Position numbers and translations under genes: made by a program
Shown: positions 12,449 to 23,768 of the stretch, piece after piece
How positions within the stretch are numbered: position 1 is the first letter of the stretch
Layout of the letters: the number at the start of each line of letters is the position of its first letter
Assembly: GCF_020283565.1 (NCBI RefSeq)
Contig: NC_060059.1
Span: 255,501-319,500 of the forward strand
Direction of reading: 5' to 3'
DNA length: 64,000 nucleotides
Origin: Trifolium pratense
Lineage: Eukaryota; Streptophyta; Magnoliopsida; Fabales; Fabaceae
Notes under the pieces: generated by a model
What the model saw: the letters and a program-made list of their open reading frames with translations, nothing else
The model's database searches: none
What the model was told of the DNA's origin: nothing

Positions 12449-14815
12449 ATGACGATACCAGCAGTAGCAGCAATTGTTGGAAGCTCTGGTTACTTGGACA
12501 TTCATCCTGAAAGAAAAGTGTCTGTGTTTAAGAACCCTTACATTTTGGGACTCACTTCTGTGGCTAGTATTGGTGGATTGCTTTTCGGCTACGACACTGG
12601 TAAGTACCTGCTATGCTATGCTATGTTTCTTATACATTATAGTAATTTGTTTGATTCCTACATACATACATGCATACAGGTGTTATATCTGGAGCTCTTC
12701 TGTATATTAAAGATGATTTTCCTGCCGTCAAAAACAGTCATTTTATCCAGGAAACTATTGTCAGCATGGCAGTTGCTGGTGCTATTGTTGGAGCAGCTGT
12801 TGGTGGTTGGATTAATGATCATTATGGAAGAAAGAAAGCAACCATCATTGCAGATGCTATCTTTATTCTTGGAGCAATTGTCATGTCTGCTGCACCAAAT
12901 CCTTATACTCTCATACTCGGCCGTGTTTTTGTTGGTCTAGGTGTGGGTATAGCTTCTGTTACTGCTCCTGTCTATATTGCAGAATTGTCACCCTCTGAAA
13001 TAAGGGGATCATTAGTAGCCACAAATGTCCTTATGATAACTGGTGGACAGTTTATTTCTTATCTAGTCAATCTTGCTTTTACACAGGTTCATTCTTTTTC
13101 ATTACATACCTATTACCTATAACATTCATTCATTCTATCCCATATACTATATAACAAGTTATTTATTCTTAACCAACCAGGTCCCCGGGACATGGCGATG
13201 GATGTTGGGAGTTTCGTGTGTTCCGGCAGTAGTTCAGTTTTTTCTCATGCTCTTGCTGCCTGAATCCCCAAGATGGCTCTATATAAATGTAAAAGAATTT
13301 CTATATGTTTGTTTACCTTCAAAAACTAATTCTTTATTATAATTATTTTCCTTCATGTGCAGAATAGAGAAAGTGAAGCCATTATTGTGCTCGGTAAGAT
13401 ATATGACTTTGATCGATTAGAGGATGAAATTGCTTTACTTACAGCTCAGTCGGAGCAAGACCGCCAAAAAAGGGATGATGTCAGTTACGGGCATGTTTTT
13501 AAATCAAAAGAGATCAGACTTGCATTCCTTGCTGGAGCTGGATTGCAGGTAAAACATAATTTAGAGATGCCCTTATTGCAAAATAGTATAACTTTTCTCA
13601 TATTGAAAGGACCAAATGTCCCTTCTAGTTAGGCTTAGACATAATAAGCCTTTCTCTAAATATGTGCTTCAATGAACGATATTGAGAAATAAGTAGAGTA
13701 CTTACCTAGAGTTATGATTATGTACTAGTGAGTAGCTTGCAGCACGCCTCTTTCTCTTTAACTTCTGAACGATAGTTTTTGCAAGTTTGCTGATAACTAT
13801 GTTTCTTAATACTAGTATACACATGTTCTATGTTATGCCCTTAAAGGTTCTTGGTTACTAAAACTTTTTAAAAAAAGAACAAAAGAAAGACTAATTGTTC
13901 AGCTGACTAATGACTATCCAGTGTGATGATTATGATAAAGCAACATCTTCAGCCACATTGCATAAAATTGTTTCCGTGACGTGGGAGGACCATAATCAAG
14001 TAATCATATTGGTTTTCAGTCTCACATTATTTTCTTGTTGCTTGTTGTTGAACGTAATATACATGCGATCAATCATATCATACTTATATTCTAGAAACAC
14101 TTTGGTGTTTGGTTCTGAACTATTTATAATCCCATACTTATTGGTTGTACAGGCCTTTCAGCAATTTACAGGTATAAACACAGTGATGTACTACAGTCCA
14201 ACAATCGTCCAAATGGCTGGATTTCACTCTAATGAGTTGGCTCTTCAACTCTCTCTCATAGTTGCCGGATTGAATGCTGCCGGAACAGTTCTGGGCATTT
14301 ACCTTATTGACCATGCAGGGCGAAAAACATTGGCCCTATATAGTTTAGGAGGAGTAATAGTTTCTCTGATAATCTTATCCGTATCATTTTTTAACCAATC
14401 ATCTGCCACTACTACAAATCAAAATGATTTGTATGGGTGGCTTGCGGTTGCTGGTTTGGCCCTATATATTGCATTTTTCTCGCCAGGGATGGGACCTGTG
14501 CCGTGGACAGTAAACTCGGAAGTATATCCACAAGAATACCGAGGAATGTGTGGAGGCATGTCAGCTACTGTGAATTGGATTTCAAATTTGATTGTTGCAC
14601 AGTCCTTTCTTTCTATTGCAGAAGCTGCAGGGACTGGTCCTACGTTCTTGCTTCTCGCTGTCATAGCTGTTGTTGCATTTTTGTTTGTGGTTTTCTTTGT
14701 TCCAGAAACCAAAGGATTGACATTTGATGAAGTGGAACTGTTGTGGAGGGAGAGAGCTTGGGGTAAGAATCCTCACACTAAAACCCTTCTTGAACGTGGA
14801 AATCAATCCTACTAA
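12449..14815 (+). CDS. INT1-like myo-inositol/H+ symporter, five-exon copy
   Basis: Exons 12449-12599, 12680-13086, 13181-13288, 13363-13548 and 14153-14815 encode 504 aa; all four introns are GT/AG and rejoin in frame. The start is [18 protein letters not shown] at 12449, because the upstream in-frame ATG at 12407 would add 14 residues not typical of the family. Intron sites: within YDTG (phase 1), after LAFTQ, before NRESEA, and after GAGLQ. Marks: [99 protein letters not shown]. This is the best candidate for the ancestral gene structure of the local family. Intron 4 (13549-14152, 604 bp) contains nothing recognisable. Confidence 0.93.
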
Positions 14816-15000
14816 GAATCCATCCTTTTGTAGTCCTCCTAGGAACTGTATCCATTTTATACATTGTGCTTATTCTACGAATGAATTTTGATTCATGGGA
14901 GGTGGGTATGATCAGGTAATAAATGTGTCGTTGTTGCTATGCTATGTAATTCTTCTTTCAAAAGTTAAATAAATGAATACATATAATATAAGTTCCTATA

Positions 15001-15054
15001 AATATTTACTTCTTTTTTTTTTTTTTTTTTTTGGTATTCAATATTTACTTCTTT
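15001..15054. mobile_element. 24 bp poly(T)-ggtattc insert between 15 bp direct repeats
   Basis: AATATTTACTTCTTT at 15001-15015 and 15040-15054 flank a T-run followed by ggtattc. On the minus strand this is gaatacc followed by poly(A). It is a self-contained micro-insertion, so the T-run need not be the poly(A) tail of the neighbouring minus-strand DRT102-like gene. Confidence 0.6.
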
Positions 15055-15332
15055 AGGTTTATTGAACAATGGCCTTAGACACTTATTAGCATTTTCTTAA
15101 AAAGGAAATATGAGATGTTTTCTGGTGAATGAATACTTTACTGTCTCAAATTATCAGTAGTCCATACTAATTCTATTTCTATGAATGGTTCTCTTACCAG
15201 CCTCACATATAGGGGCTACATTTGAAAACAAATTTAGTAACCTTAATTAAAATAGGAATATTGAAACAAACAAAGTAAGACAAGTGAGGTTATTATTTAT
15301 TATTATTCCACACAAACCTAGAACTAGCATAA

Positions 15333-16184
15333 TCAGTTGGGTAATTCTGTATGAATTGCAGTATTGGCAGCAGCATCATCAATATCCTCATCAAAAAATA
15401 TATCCCAATGACCATCCCACTTGATGAAGAGCTCAGTGTCCTCATAGTACTTCACTCTATGCACATCACCAGCAGGAGTAAACAAGTAATCCCCAACTGT
15501 TAGATCGTACATCTCTTCCTTTGTCACATTCCAAACACTCATCTTCCCTTCAATCACTACGAAATCGTGCCCAAACGTGTGGTGATGTGCCGGCTCTATG
15601 CTCCCCGCCTTGAACCTCACCAACGCTGATGTCGGACTCTCCCTAAAAATCTTGATTGACCCTCCCGGAAGCAAATTGATTGGGTTCAGCTCCCTGTTGT
15701 TCACGGCCAAAGAGCAAACCGCACATGTGTCAACCGTATCTTCCTTTCCAATCTTGGGCATTTCAATTTGAGACTTGTCAAGAAACTTGTCCATCTCATG
15801 TGGCCACGGTCTGTTGTCATTTGCGGGACAGGGAGACTTGAATGGCGTGTTCAACCAGGCGTCTACGATCTCAATCGCTGTTTCCGTTGAAGTGTACCTG
15901 CCGGATAAGGCGAGTACATTTGAGTTGTTGATGGAGCGGGCGTTGACGGCGTCAGATGGAGTAAGACAGGTGGTGGCGAATACACCTGGGAATTTGTTGG
16001 CGAAGATGGAGACGCCAGCACCGGTGCCACAGGCGACGAGACCACGGACCTCCTCCGGGGAAGAAGAAGACAATGCAGATTGAGAGACTCGACGACCGAC
16101 TTGAGCTAGCGCTGATGGAATAATAATAAAGGGTAATAGAGTAAAATTCATTGGTGGCGTGTTTTCGTGGCAAAAATACTGCAA
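15333..16184 (-). CDS. DRT102-like RpiB/cupin protein, N-terminus short
   Basis: 283-residue open frame. Residues ~28-150 match the C-terminal half of an RpiB/LacAB sugar-phosphate isomerase domain (VGRRVSQSAL, LVACGTGAGVSIFANKFPGV, ARSINNSNVLALSGRYTS). Residues ~170-275 form a cupin (HHHTFGHDFVVIEGKMSVWN, GDYLFTPAGDVHRVKYYEDT). This pair defines plant DNA-damage-repair/toleration protein DRT102. Normal members begin with ~45 further residues carrying the first strands of the RpiB fold. Here that part is replaced by an unrelated start (MQYFCHENTPPMNF...), and no matching exon was found in the next ~750 bp upstream. A possible acceptor (ttccatcag) lies on the minus strand just before the homology begins. 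Either a distant first exon exists or this is a 5'-truncated copy; the frame is otherwise intact. Confidence 0.75.
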   Translation of the reverse strand: MQYFCHENTPPMNFTLLPFIIIPSALAQVGRRVSQSALSSSSPEEVRGLVACGTGAGVSIFANKFPGVFATTCLTPSDAVNARSINNSNVLALSGRYTSTETAIEIVDAWLNTPFKSPCPANDNRPWPHEMDKFLDKSQIEMPKIGKEDTVDTCAVCSLAVNNRELNPINLLPGGSIKIFRESPTSALVRFKAGSIEPAHHHTFGHDFVVIEGKMSVWNVTKEEMYDLTVGDYLFTPAGDVHRVKYYEDTELFIKWDGHWDIFFDEDIDDAAANTAIHTELPN

Positions 16185-16369
16185 GGTAAGTCGTGCTGTT
16201 TAGTTTGGTGTAGTGGTTGTGTACTTTTTTGGGTGTTTTTGTAAGTTGCAATTGCAATTCTTGTGAGTTATTTATGGTTTCGTTACATTGACTTTTATTT
16301 TTATTATTATTATTACTACTATGATTTTATTTTTTAATGGAAAAATTACATTAATTTTTTTAAAATTAT

Positions 16370-16400
<31 letters not shown>

Positions 16401-16933
16401 CAATTCTATCAAAGTAGCTAGGAAATAATATAAACAACTAAATTAGTAGTAATTGTTGACTTATCCTGTTTAGTAACTGTTGTGGGTTGAAGATGACACA
16501 TGTGTGTAATGGTATGCTGCATCACAGCTTGAGCGCAACCGTATGTGTTTGTTTGTGTTTTGCCTCAATGCATGCCTAAAGTCAAGTCAAAATATTTCCA
16601 TTTATTTATTATAATAACATGCTGTTATACAAGTGGTGTACTATGTCTTTCCTTTGTTGGTGGGTTATCTTTGTTGGTGGGTTATTTGTGAAGTGGGTAA
16701 CTCAACTAGTTTGAACTAAGTGTTATAAGGTAAAAAATAATAACTATTTGATCTTGATCTTCAAAATATTTTTTTAGATAAAAGTGTATAAGAGACTTAT
16801 GAGTTATCCTCAATTTTTGTTTCTGATTTGTTTTGAAGCTAGAGTAATATCATGTTATTTGACCTCATATTTTTAGAGAATTTGCTTTTAAAATATGTCT
16901 CAACTTTAATGCTATATTCGGTACTATTTGTAG
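16185..16933. other. intergenic, no gene seen
   Basis: AT-rich, with ATT runs near 16300, (AT)n at about 16368-16390 and a 17 bp tandem duplication of tttgttggtgggttatc near 16655-16687. Neither the missing DRT102 N-terminus nor a first exon for the following coiled-coil gene could be identified. Confidence 0.5.
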
Positions 16934-17739
16934 GTTGCTAATCAAAAGGAAAGAGTTACTACAAAAAACCCAAAAAGAAAAAAGGTGAGTATTATAAGCT
17001 CTATGCTGAATGTGTATATATATATATATTCTCTGATTTTCTAATGATTGAAACATTTCATAAATCTAAATTGTCAACAACACTTTTTGGTTATTTGAAA
17101 TGTAACTGTTTTTCCCTTCTGTTTTTAGTTACATGCTTAACATCTCTCGATGATGCTTTTTGTGCCTGCAGACTTTAGCTGAACTAAAAGAAGAAGAGAG
17201 TTTGTTATCGAAAGAAAGGAGAAATTTGAAAAATGTACTAGCCATCGTTGTCTAAACCATTCAACTTGGAGATATACATTTTATTATGATTTGTATTATA
17301 CTAATAAATATTGTTTGAATTTCTCAACAGGAGCTGGCGGCTTTGCGCCTAGCTGTCGAAAAAGAGAGAGACACTAATGAAAGTTTAAAGAGAATGAAGG
17401 TGACCTCTCTTGTTCACTATTTGTAGTATTCTGTATTAATTTGGATATAATCTGGTGCATTATAATCTAATATGCCTCGGCCTTTTATAACAGCTTGATT
17501 TCGAGTCACGACCGAACTCTAATAACGCTACAACCTCTAATTCATCCCAATTTGTGGAGGCAGTATGTTGTCCTTCTAATTCAATCTCCCCCAAAATTGT
17601 CACACATAAGGTTCTTATTGATGATTCACACGTTAATGCTGCAAATGCTCCTCCGAAAGTAGAAGAGATTGGTAATCAAGAACCTAAATTTGTTCTCCCA
17701 GACCTAAACTTGCTTGTGGAGGAGGATATAAGCTATTAG
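16934..17739 (+). CDS. coiled-coil protein with C-terminal DLNL motif, 3' exons only
   Basis: Four consecutive exons, 16934-16984, 17172-17234, 17331-17399 and 17494-17739, all phase 0, give the last 142 residues. Exon 1 ends in a basic stretch (KNPKRKK). Exons 2-3 form a charged coiled coil (LAELKEEESLLSKERRNL, ELAALRLAVEKERDTNESL). The last exon is Ser/Asn-rich and ends LPDLNLLVEEDISY. LxLxL/DLNLxx motifs of this kind act as EAR-type repression motifs in plant nuclear proteins, so a nuclear regulator is plausible, but I do not recognise the family. No start codon or 5' exons were found, so this may be a truncated gene or one with a long first intron. Confidence 0.6.
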
Positions 17740-19073
17740 CAAATGATAACAGTTTGAATCTTCTCCTCGGCCATTGAATTTGGGTTACAGATGATGCGGT
17801 ATAATATATCATATAACACGCCGGCCAGTCTAACAATTTAGGTTTTTCTAATGTAAGTGTAGATACTAAACCATTCATTTCCTCACCGACTCAAAATTGA
17901 GTGTGGTTGTTTTTATTACATTTATGAATTTAGTCTAAAACTTCCAACATTTCAAGTTTAGTTTGATTTTTTATTTGTTTTTGAAATTGTTCAAAATTCT
18001 TTGTGGCAACCCTACTTCTTGATCACCCTTTATTATAGAAATTCATAAGGTAAATTAATAAATGTAATTACGTGTTCTGCAAGTAGTTGAAGAATTTTGG
18101 TTCTTGTAGTGAGTGAGGTTGTATTGTATCCATTATGAATGAAGATACAAACTTAACAGCCCTTTGGTGGAACTCTCAAATTAATAGACTGAAACGTATT
18201 CTCACGTATTCTCAGTTACTTTGAAATATTAGTCTCTGCAGTTGCGAGTAGATAATATCTTGATTTACCCAGAAGAAATGTAATCGATGCCACATTAGCC
18301 ACTGATTCCTTTCTTTTCTTTTGTTTTTTTTAAAAAAGAAAAAAAATATATCTTTTTGACCCGAGATAAAAAAATTGCGATTTGTTGGGTTATATACTTC
18401 ATTTAATTCATTGGACTAAGCAGATGTTAGGCCCATTTTAGTTTTAGTGGTGTAGTTCAATTTTTTTATTGAGGTGTAGAAGTAGATTGATAAAAAAAAA
18501 AAAAGAAAGAAAGAAACTACTCCTCAATAGCTAAAATAATATAGATATTCACTCCTCCTAAATTCCTCCCAACCAAAAGCTCACTATAACATTCTCCTTC
18601 AATTAAACCAAATTAACAATTTATAAACTTTATAATTTTAAAAGGTTTAACTAAATGTATTATTTTTATTGAGTTTTTAGTAATATTTTTTCAAAAATCA
18701 AATGGAGATGTTGATCGTGGACTCTGTCCTTCAATCCAATATCAGGTTTTCATGGTAATGAAAGGTAGGTGGACATTACAAGGAAAATGCCAAAGCATGG
18801 CACAGAAAGATAAAGCTTGAAAAAAGCTCCAATTTCATTTGTATTTTGTAATGAAACATTGATTGGATAATATACATCACATATTGCTAGAAATCTATTC
18901 TTCTTTTTTGTGACAAGAAATACATTTATTTGATGTAAAACAAGATGTACAAATTAAATACAAGAGAACAATCTTATGTGTGTGTGATATAGTACAACAT
19001 ATATAGATATAGATATAGAGCAACATTGTGGATAGTCGAAGACTTTTCACCATGTCTATAAAACCCAACAGAT
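17740..19073. other. intergenic, no gene seen
   Basis: AT-rich. A segment ending ttcttgtagtg at about 18100-18110 resembles a CACTA-family terminus read outward, but no partner end was found. The remainder shows only A/T runs. Confidence 0.4.
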
Positions 19074-20477
19074 TCAATACATCCAAGATAAATCTTGCCT
19101 GAAAGACACAAACTTTGCAGCTCCTTGGACTCCTCTTTCAGAAACTTGAGGACAATCTTCAACGGCCAAGATATCCAACTTGAACGATCCAACAAGCGGC
19201 TTTAATCCATCATCTGAGATTCCCAAACACTTGCATAACCGTAAAATACACAATCGAGGAAAATGACTCACAAGCTGTAGACCCTCATCACTAATCTCTT
19301 GGCACCTCACAAGTTCAAGAGATTCAAGATATTCTGCAGTGCAAAGAGCTTCCATTCCAACATCATTGAAGGAATAAACGTGATCAAGGGCAAGCTGCCG
19401 AACCGGGCACATTTGTATTAAGCAAAGTATTCCACTCAATGTGAATGAGGAGGACGACGGAAACTCCCCATCAGAAAAAGATATGCTCACTGATTCAAGC
19501 TTTGAGCAGTTTTGAGCCAAGGCGTTCAGACTCTCATCGGTTAATCTCAAAGGATTATTCACCAAGGAGGGAAGAGAAAAATCAGATGGAACTCTAAATG
19601 AAACCGATCGAAGGTCACTTGATCTTTGAGACAAGGAAATTATGTCAAAGTCCCTTACACCAACACACATGTCCAGGTGAACTTTTTCCAAGTTCTTGCA
19701 CTTGCCTAACACACAAGCAAGTCCTCTTCCAGGGCTTATGATGCAATTCACCAAAGTTAGTTCTACCATATTTTCACAAGGGACTTGTTGCTTTTGCCAG
19801 CTATCTACAGATAGTCGATCATAAACTTTCATATATCGGTAATTCGCATCAACTTCAAACTGCAACCTTTTAAGTTTCTGCCAACCAGGGCCAAGCTTAA
19901 TCAAGTCACCTTCACCAATAGCTCTACAATTCCTAATGGAAAGATCCTCAAGTGTTCCAAGTTTGCCAAGATATTCAAGCCACTCGACACTACTCACATT
20001 GAGACACCTTATAAGGTGAAGCCTAGAGAGATTCTTGCAACCAACAACAAGAGACAGTATTCCACAACCCGTTATTCTCGGATTGAAATTCAAACTCAAA
20101 GATGACAACTTGGAAGAAGAAGCCAAGTAACGGAGACCAACATCGGTAATAAAAGTGCAGTAACTTAACGAGAGATCACATAATAAAGGGCAATGATTTG
20201 AAAGAATTAAAAGACCCTTATCATCCAATTGTTTCCCTAATTTCGACATCCAGCCAGAATCTGCGATCTCTACTTTAGACAGGTTGAGAAACCTAATACA
20301 TAAACTCGTTAAAGCTTCATTCGCAGGATCCATTCCACATCCAACCTTAAGATAATGTCTCTGTGCATTATCTAAATAGTAAAGCCTTTTACAAACCAAT
20401 GAAACATTGTTTCTGTCACTAATTTTCTTTATTCTACTCAATATATCCCATACTATATGATCTGGTATATTATCCAT
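19074..20477 (-). CDS. F-box/LRR protein (SCF substrate receptor type)
   Basis: 467 aa from ATG at 20475-20477. Residues 1-40 are an F-box (DNIPDHIVWDILSRI, VSLVCKRLYYLD), the SKP1-binding part of an SCF ubiquitin ligase. About 14 Cys-type leucine-rich repeats follow (SLSYCTFITDVGLRYLA, LVRCQEISDEGLQLVSHF, LRLCKCLGISDDGLKPL, DILAVEDCPQVSERGVQGAA), the substrate-binding solenoid. The pattern fits the F-box/LRR class of Arabidopsis At5g51370/At5g51380. On the minus strand an acceptor (tttgcag) ends at 20492, 15 nt before the ATG, and a donor gtaatc follows 20911, so the gene has a spliced leader with intron 20492-20910. Target unknown. Confidence 0.85.
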   Translation of the reverse strand: MDNIPDHIVWDILSRIKKISDRNNVSLVCKRLYYLDNAQRHYLKVGCGMDPANEALTSLCIRFLNLSKVEIADSGWMSKLGKQLDDKGLLILSNHCPLLCDLSLSYCTFITDVGLRYLASSSKLSSLSLNFNPRITGCGILSLVVGCKNLSRLHLIRCLNVSSVEWLEYLGKLGTLEDLSIRNCRAIGEGDLIKLGPGWQKLKRLQFEVDANYRYMKVYDRLSVDSWQKQQVPCENMVELTLVNCIISPGRGLACVLGKCKNLEKVHLDMCVGVRDFDIISLSQRSSDLRSVSFRVPSDFSLPSLVNNPLRLTDESLNALAQNCSKLESVSISFSDGEFPSSSSFTLSGILCLIQMCPVRQLALDHVYSFNDVGMEALCTAEYLESLELVRCQEISDEGLQLVSHFPRLCILRLCKCLGISDDGLKPLVGSFKLDILAVEDCPQVSERGVQGAAKFVSFRQDLSWMY

Positions 20478-20939
20478 CAAACTATTCTCCTCTGCAAACA
20501 AAATTATTATTCAAACAAAATCATCATCTCAGACTCATACATTACATACTTATTGTGACACAAAAAACATGTTTTTTTAATAATCCAACATCATGTGTGT
20601 TTGATCCTGTGTCTGTCATCTAATTTCCAAAACCAAAACACAAATAAAAATAAGATCATGTAATGTAATAATTAATTAATCAGTCAGATCTGAATTTTTT
20701 TCCGAAAAGGGGTGATTAATAGTTAATTCAAATTTGGGATTAATTATAAAATTAACCAACTGGGTATTTGAATTGTGTGAGAAATTGAGAATCAGGTTTA
20801 GTGTGGTGTAAAATTGAAATTGAAAAACAATATATTGTTAATGTTTTGGGTAGAAAAAATGATAATATGATAATTAGTGAAAGAATGAAGTGATGAATTG
20901 AATCGATTACCTTAGAAGTTGATATAATGGATCAGAAAT

Positions 20940-20987
20940 TCAGAATTCTGGAAAATGCCACACCACCAAGGAAGGAACGAAACTCAT
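20940..20987 (-). promoter_or_regulatory. upstream ORF in the 5'UTR exon of the F-box gene
   Basis: In the predicted leader exon (3' border at 20911) an ATG at 20987 opens a 15-codon frame, MSFVPSLVVWHFPEF, closed by TGA at 20940. It lies upstream of the spliced main ORF and could reduce its translation. It depends on the transcript starting upstream of 20987. Confidence 0.45.
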
Positions 20988-21383
20988 CGAAAGTTGCGAA
21001 TGAATTATTAGATACGGAGGAGTGTATTTTTATATTATTAATATGAATTTACAAAATTGATAGTTCCATTGAAAGTTTATATCGTATAGATCATTCATTA
21101 ATTTTTTTAATTTTCTTGAAAATAATTTAATACGTTATTGACACCCATCAAGATTTATGTTATTTAACAACGGTTAATCTTGAACTTTCAATCAAACGGT
21201 GAATTTTGTAAAATTCGTATTCTTTGTAATGTTATTCGTGACTGATCCACCATAGACCACTTGATTAAATGATCCATATTAGAATTTACATATTTTTATA
21301 TTTTTGGTCGAAACGAATATTTTGGTAATTGTTAAATCTTCTACGGATCTATTACAAAAAAAGAAAAAGAGAAAGAAAAAAAA

Positions 21384-21582
21384 ACTCTTCTCACCCCGTG
21401 TTTCTTTTCTACACTCCTTTTTTCATTTTTGATCTTGTATAAAAATTTCGGAATGTGTTTTTTGAAAAAAAAAAGTTTAGAAGTTTTTCCTAAGGCAAAC
21501 AAAAATTCGGAGAACGCGTTCCGAAATATTTATTCAAGGAAAAAAATTGGAGAGTAGAAAAGAAACAAGGGGTGAGGAGAGA
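21384..21582. mobile_element. palindromic MITE-like element
   Basis: Outer arms at 21385-21417 and 21549-21581 are near-perfect reverse complements (caccccgtgtttcttttcta against tagaaaagaaacaaggggtg). An inner pair aaatttcggaa / ttccgaaatattt lies at about 21445-21460 and 21519-21535. A-rich shoulders extend the element to roughly 21350-21605. The ends and target duplication were not fixed. Confidence 0.65.
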
Positions 21583-21992
21583 AAACTTTAAAAAAAAACT
21601 TCAATGGATCTCAAGGCCCAAAACAACTTCCTATATTGGGTTCTTTTTTTCGTGCCACAGCATTTTTTCACGCGTCTCCTAAAATGACTAAAATACCCCA
21701 TTGATATCTATGTAGCAAATTCATTTTGTACCATACATAGCGAGTGAATTTTTTTATTACTTAACCCTAACATTTGCACCCTTCACATCTCCCATATCTC
21801 CCATGAATGAAAATAATATGAAAAAACACGGTTCGCTAGTTAAAATATGAACTGAAACACTGTTCGTTACTTGGAGCGTGAACTAAAACACAATTCGCTA
21901 TTTAGATTGTTAATTTAGTTTGCACTTTAACTAGTGAATCTTATAAAGATCATATATTGATTGGCCACTGGAACGACTGGTATATTATCGAC

Positions 21993-21994
<2 letters not shown>

Positions 21995-22034
<40 letters not shown>

Positions 22035-22035
22035 C
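21995..22035. repeat. (TC)n(AC)n microsatellite
   Basis: About 33 bp of TC/CT dinucleotides followed directly by a short CA run. Confidence 0.95.
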
Positions 22036-22520
22036 CATATAATTCTATAAATTGAATTTTTTTAATCACTCGCTTTGTGTTTCATTCAAAATATTTTTTT
22101 GGGATGAAGGAAGAGTTCACACTTTAACTTGCAGATCGTGTTTCATTCAAATAAAATCATGAGAGGTGAGTGAAGGGTGTGAGGGACACAAAATTTAAAT
22201 TATATAAGGTTCTCTACCTAGGTAACGAACTTTGTTCGCTACTTAGGTGACGAACTGTTTTTTTTCTCAATTATTGGTACTTGGGACAAATAATTTTTGG
22301 AAAAGCGGTTTTTTTCCTCTTATAATTTGGGATAAAGAAATTGAGTTGTTTCCCTTATAATTTTGAACGGATGGAGTACTTAAATAAAATTAAAAATTCC
22401 AACTACGACCTCATTTTCATTTTTACAATTGAAATAATCATTTAATTGATATCAATTTGATTAAAACAACGAAAAATAAACATATAACTTATATTGAATT
22501 GACATCAATTATGTCATTAT

Positions 22521-22567
22521 TATAGTCGTGAAGATTTTTTTTTTGTTACAATATAGTTGTGAAGATT
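22521..22567. mobile_element. poly(T)-gttacaa insert between 16 bp direct repeats
   Basis: TATAGTCGTGAAGATT (22521-22536) and TATAGTTGTGAAGATT (22552-22567), one mismatch, flank ttttttttgttacaa. On the minus strand the insert reads ttgtaac followed by A's. Confidence 0.5.
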
Positions 22568-23402
22568 CGTGATTTTTACTTTTAAAAAAATATTATTAAT
22601 AATTATTAAATTTTTGATAATTTTAAACACTTTGGAGGTGGGGGATCACGGCAAAAATTAATGTCCATAAGTCTAAATTTATGTATGATGCATAAGTGAA
22701 TTACAACCACTTGATCATGTAATTCTTTTTGCCACGTGTTACGATCTCAAGTTGTCACCCTGTGAACCTGAGTCACAGGATCACACATCTCTCACTTCTC
22801 CACTTCGCCTTCTCTTCTCTGAATCGCCACCGTCTTTCTTTTGTTCATCGCCACCGTGACTTCGCCGTCGTGTTTGTGTTTCTTCTCTGTATCGCCTTCG
22901 CCGTCGTGTTCGTGTTTCTTCTCTGTATCGCCACCGTGACTTCGCCGTCGTGTTTGTTCTGTGTATCGTCTTCTCCATCACTCAAAAGCTGCGATTGAAT
23001 TCTCAAAATTGGAGATTCAATTTGCGCCTAACTCTAACGATATTCTAATTTCATCTTGGGATTATGTAAGTTTCGTTTTTCCTTGTTAATTTGATTTTGT
23101 TTATGATATTCTATTAGCTTCTAGGTTTTGATTTTTTATTAATGTTCATGATTTTTAAATCCATCCATGAATGTTGTTTTTGCCTGAAACCATTAGGCAA
23201 GTAGTTTGGTTTCACAAAAAAGACTATCAAAACCATTAAACATTTTAATTAGTTGGTTTTAGCTTATGTATTTTATTGTGTTGTAATGTGTGGGTTGATT
23301 ATTGTATTTTATTGATTCTGATATTGCTGGACTAGAGTATGCAGCAAAGTACAAGACCTTGATCTACCTTATTGATTTAGCATCTGCTGAGATTATTGCT
23401 GA

Positions 23403-23472
23403 CATGCCCAGCGTGAATCGATTATTCAGATAACCACTGGGTCAAGAGAGCTTGACAAGATATTGGAAGGTC
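23403..23472 (+). pseudogene. RAD51 recombinase exon fragment
   Basis: About 23 codons reading HAQRESIIQITTGSRELDK and on to ILEG, the RAD51 stretch just before the Walker-A region. Upstream sequence (ctgctgagattattgctgacatgcc) is only weakly RAD51-like and out of frame, and there is no ATPase core. The fragment ends GAAG|gtcaga, as if a real exon border had been carried along. Not functional. Confidence 0.7.
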
Positions 23473-23768
23473 AGACTCAATCATAAATACTTCCTTTATG
23501 TGTTGATTATAAAATACTTCTTCTTACTCACCTAGTATATATCTTAGTCAAGTTGAAAGGCTTGTCCAGTTTTTATATCTTAGATTGATGAACATTTTAT
23601 CAATCTCTTCAATGCAAAAAACAGTAGCTAAGGTTTAATTATAAAATTATGGCACTGCTAATGATAGATTTGTATATATATTTTAAATTCCTAGTGTAAC
23701 CTTCATTTACTGTAGCTTCTATGAATATGAGAGAGCTTAAATATCTATTATCTAAATATGCAGTTAAA

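Noticed and set aside
18098..18112. CACTA right terminus (ttcttgtagtg)
   Set aside because: Only one short end, no inverted partner or subterminal repeats; chance cannot be excluded.
22729..22998. 89-residue Cys/Val-rich open frame
   Set aside because: It follows short tandem repeats (ttcgccgtcgtgttygtgtt) in what looks like a 5'UTR-type pyrimidine-rich stretch; no family similarity.
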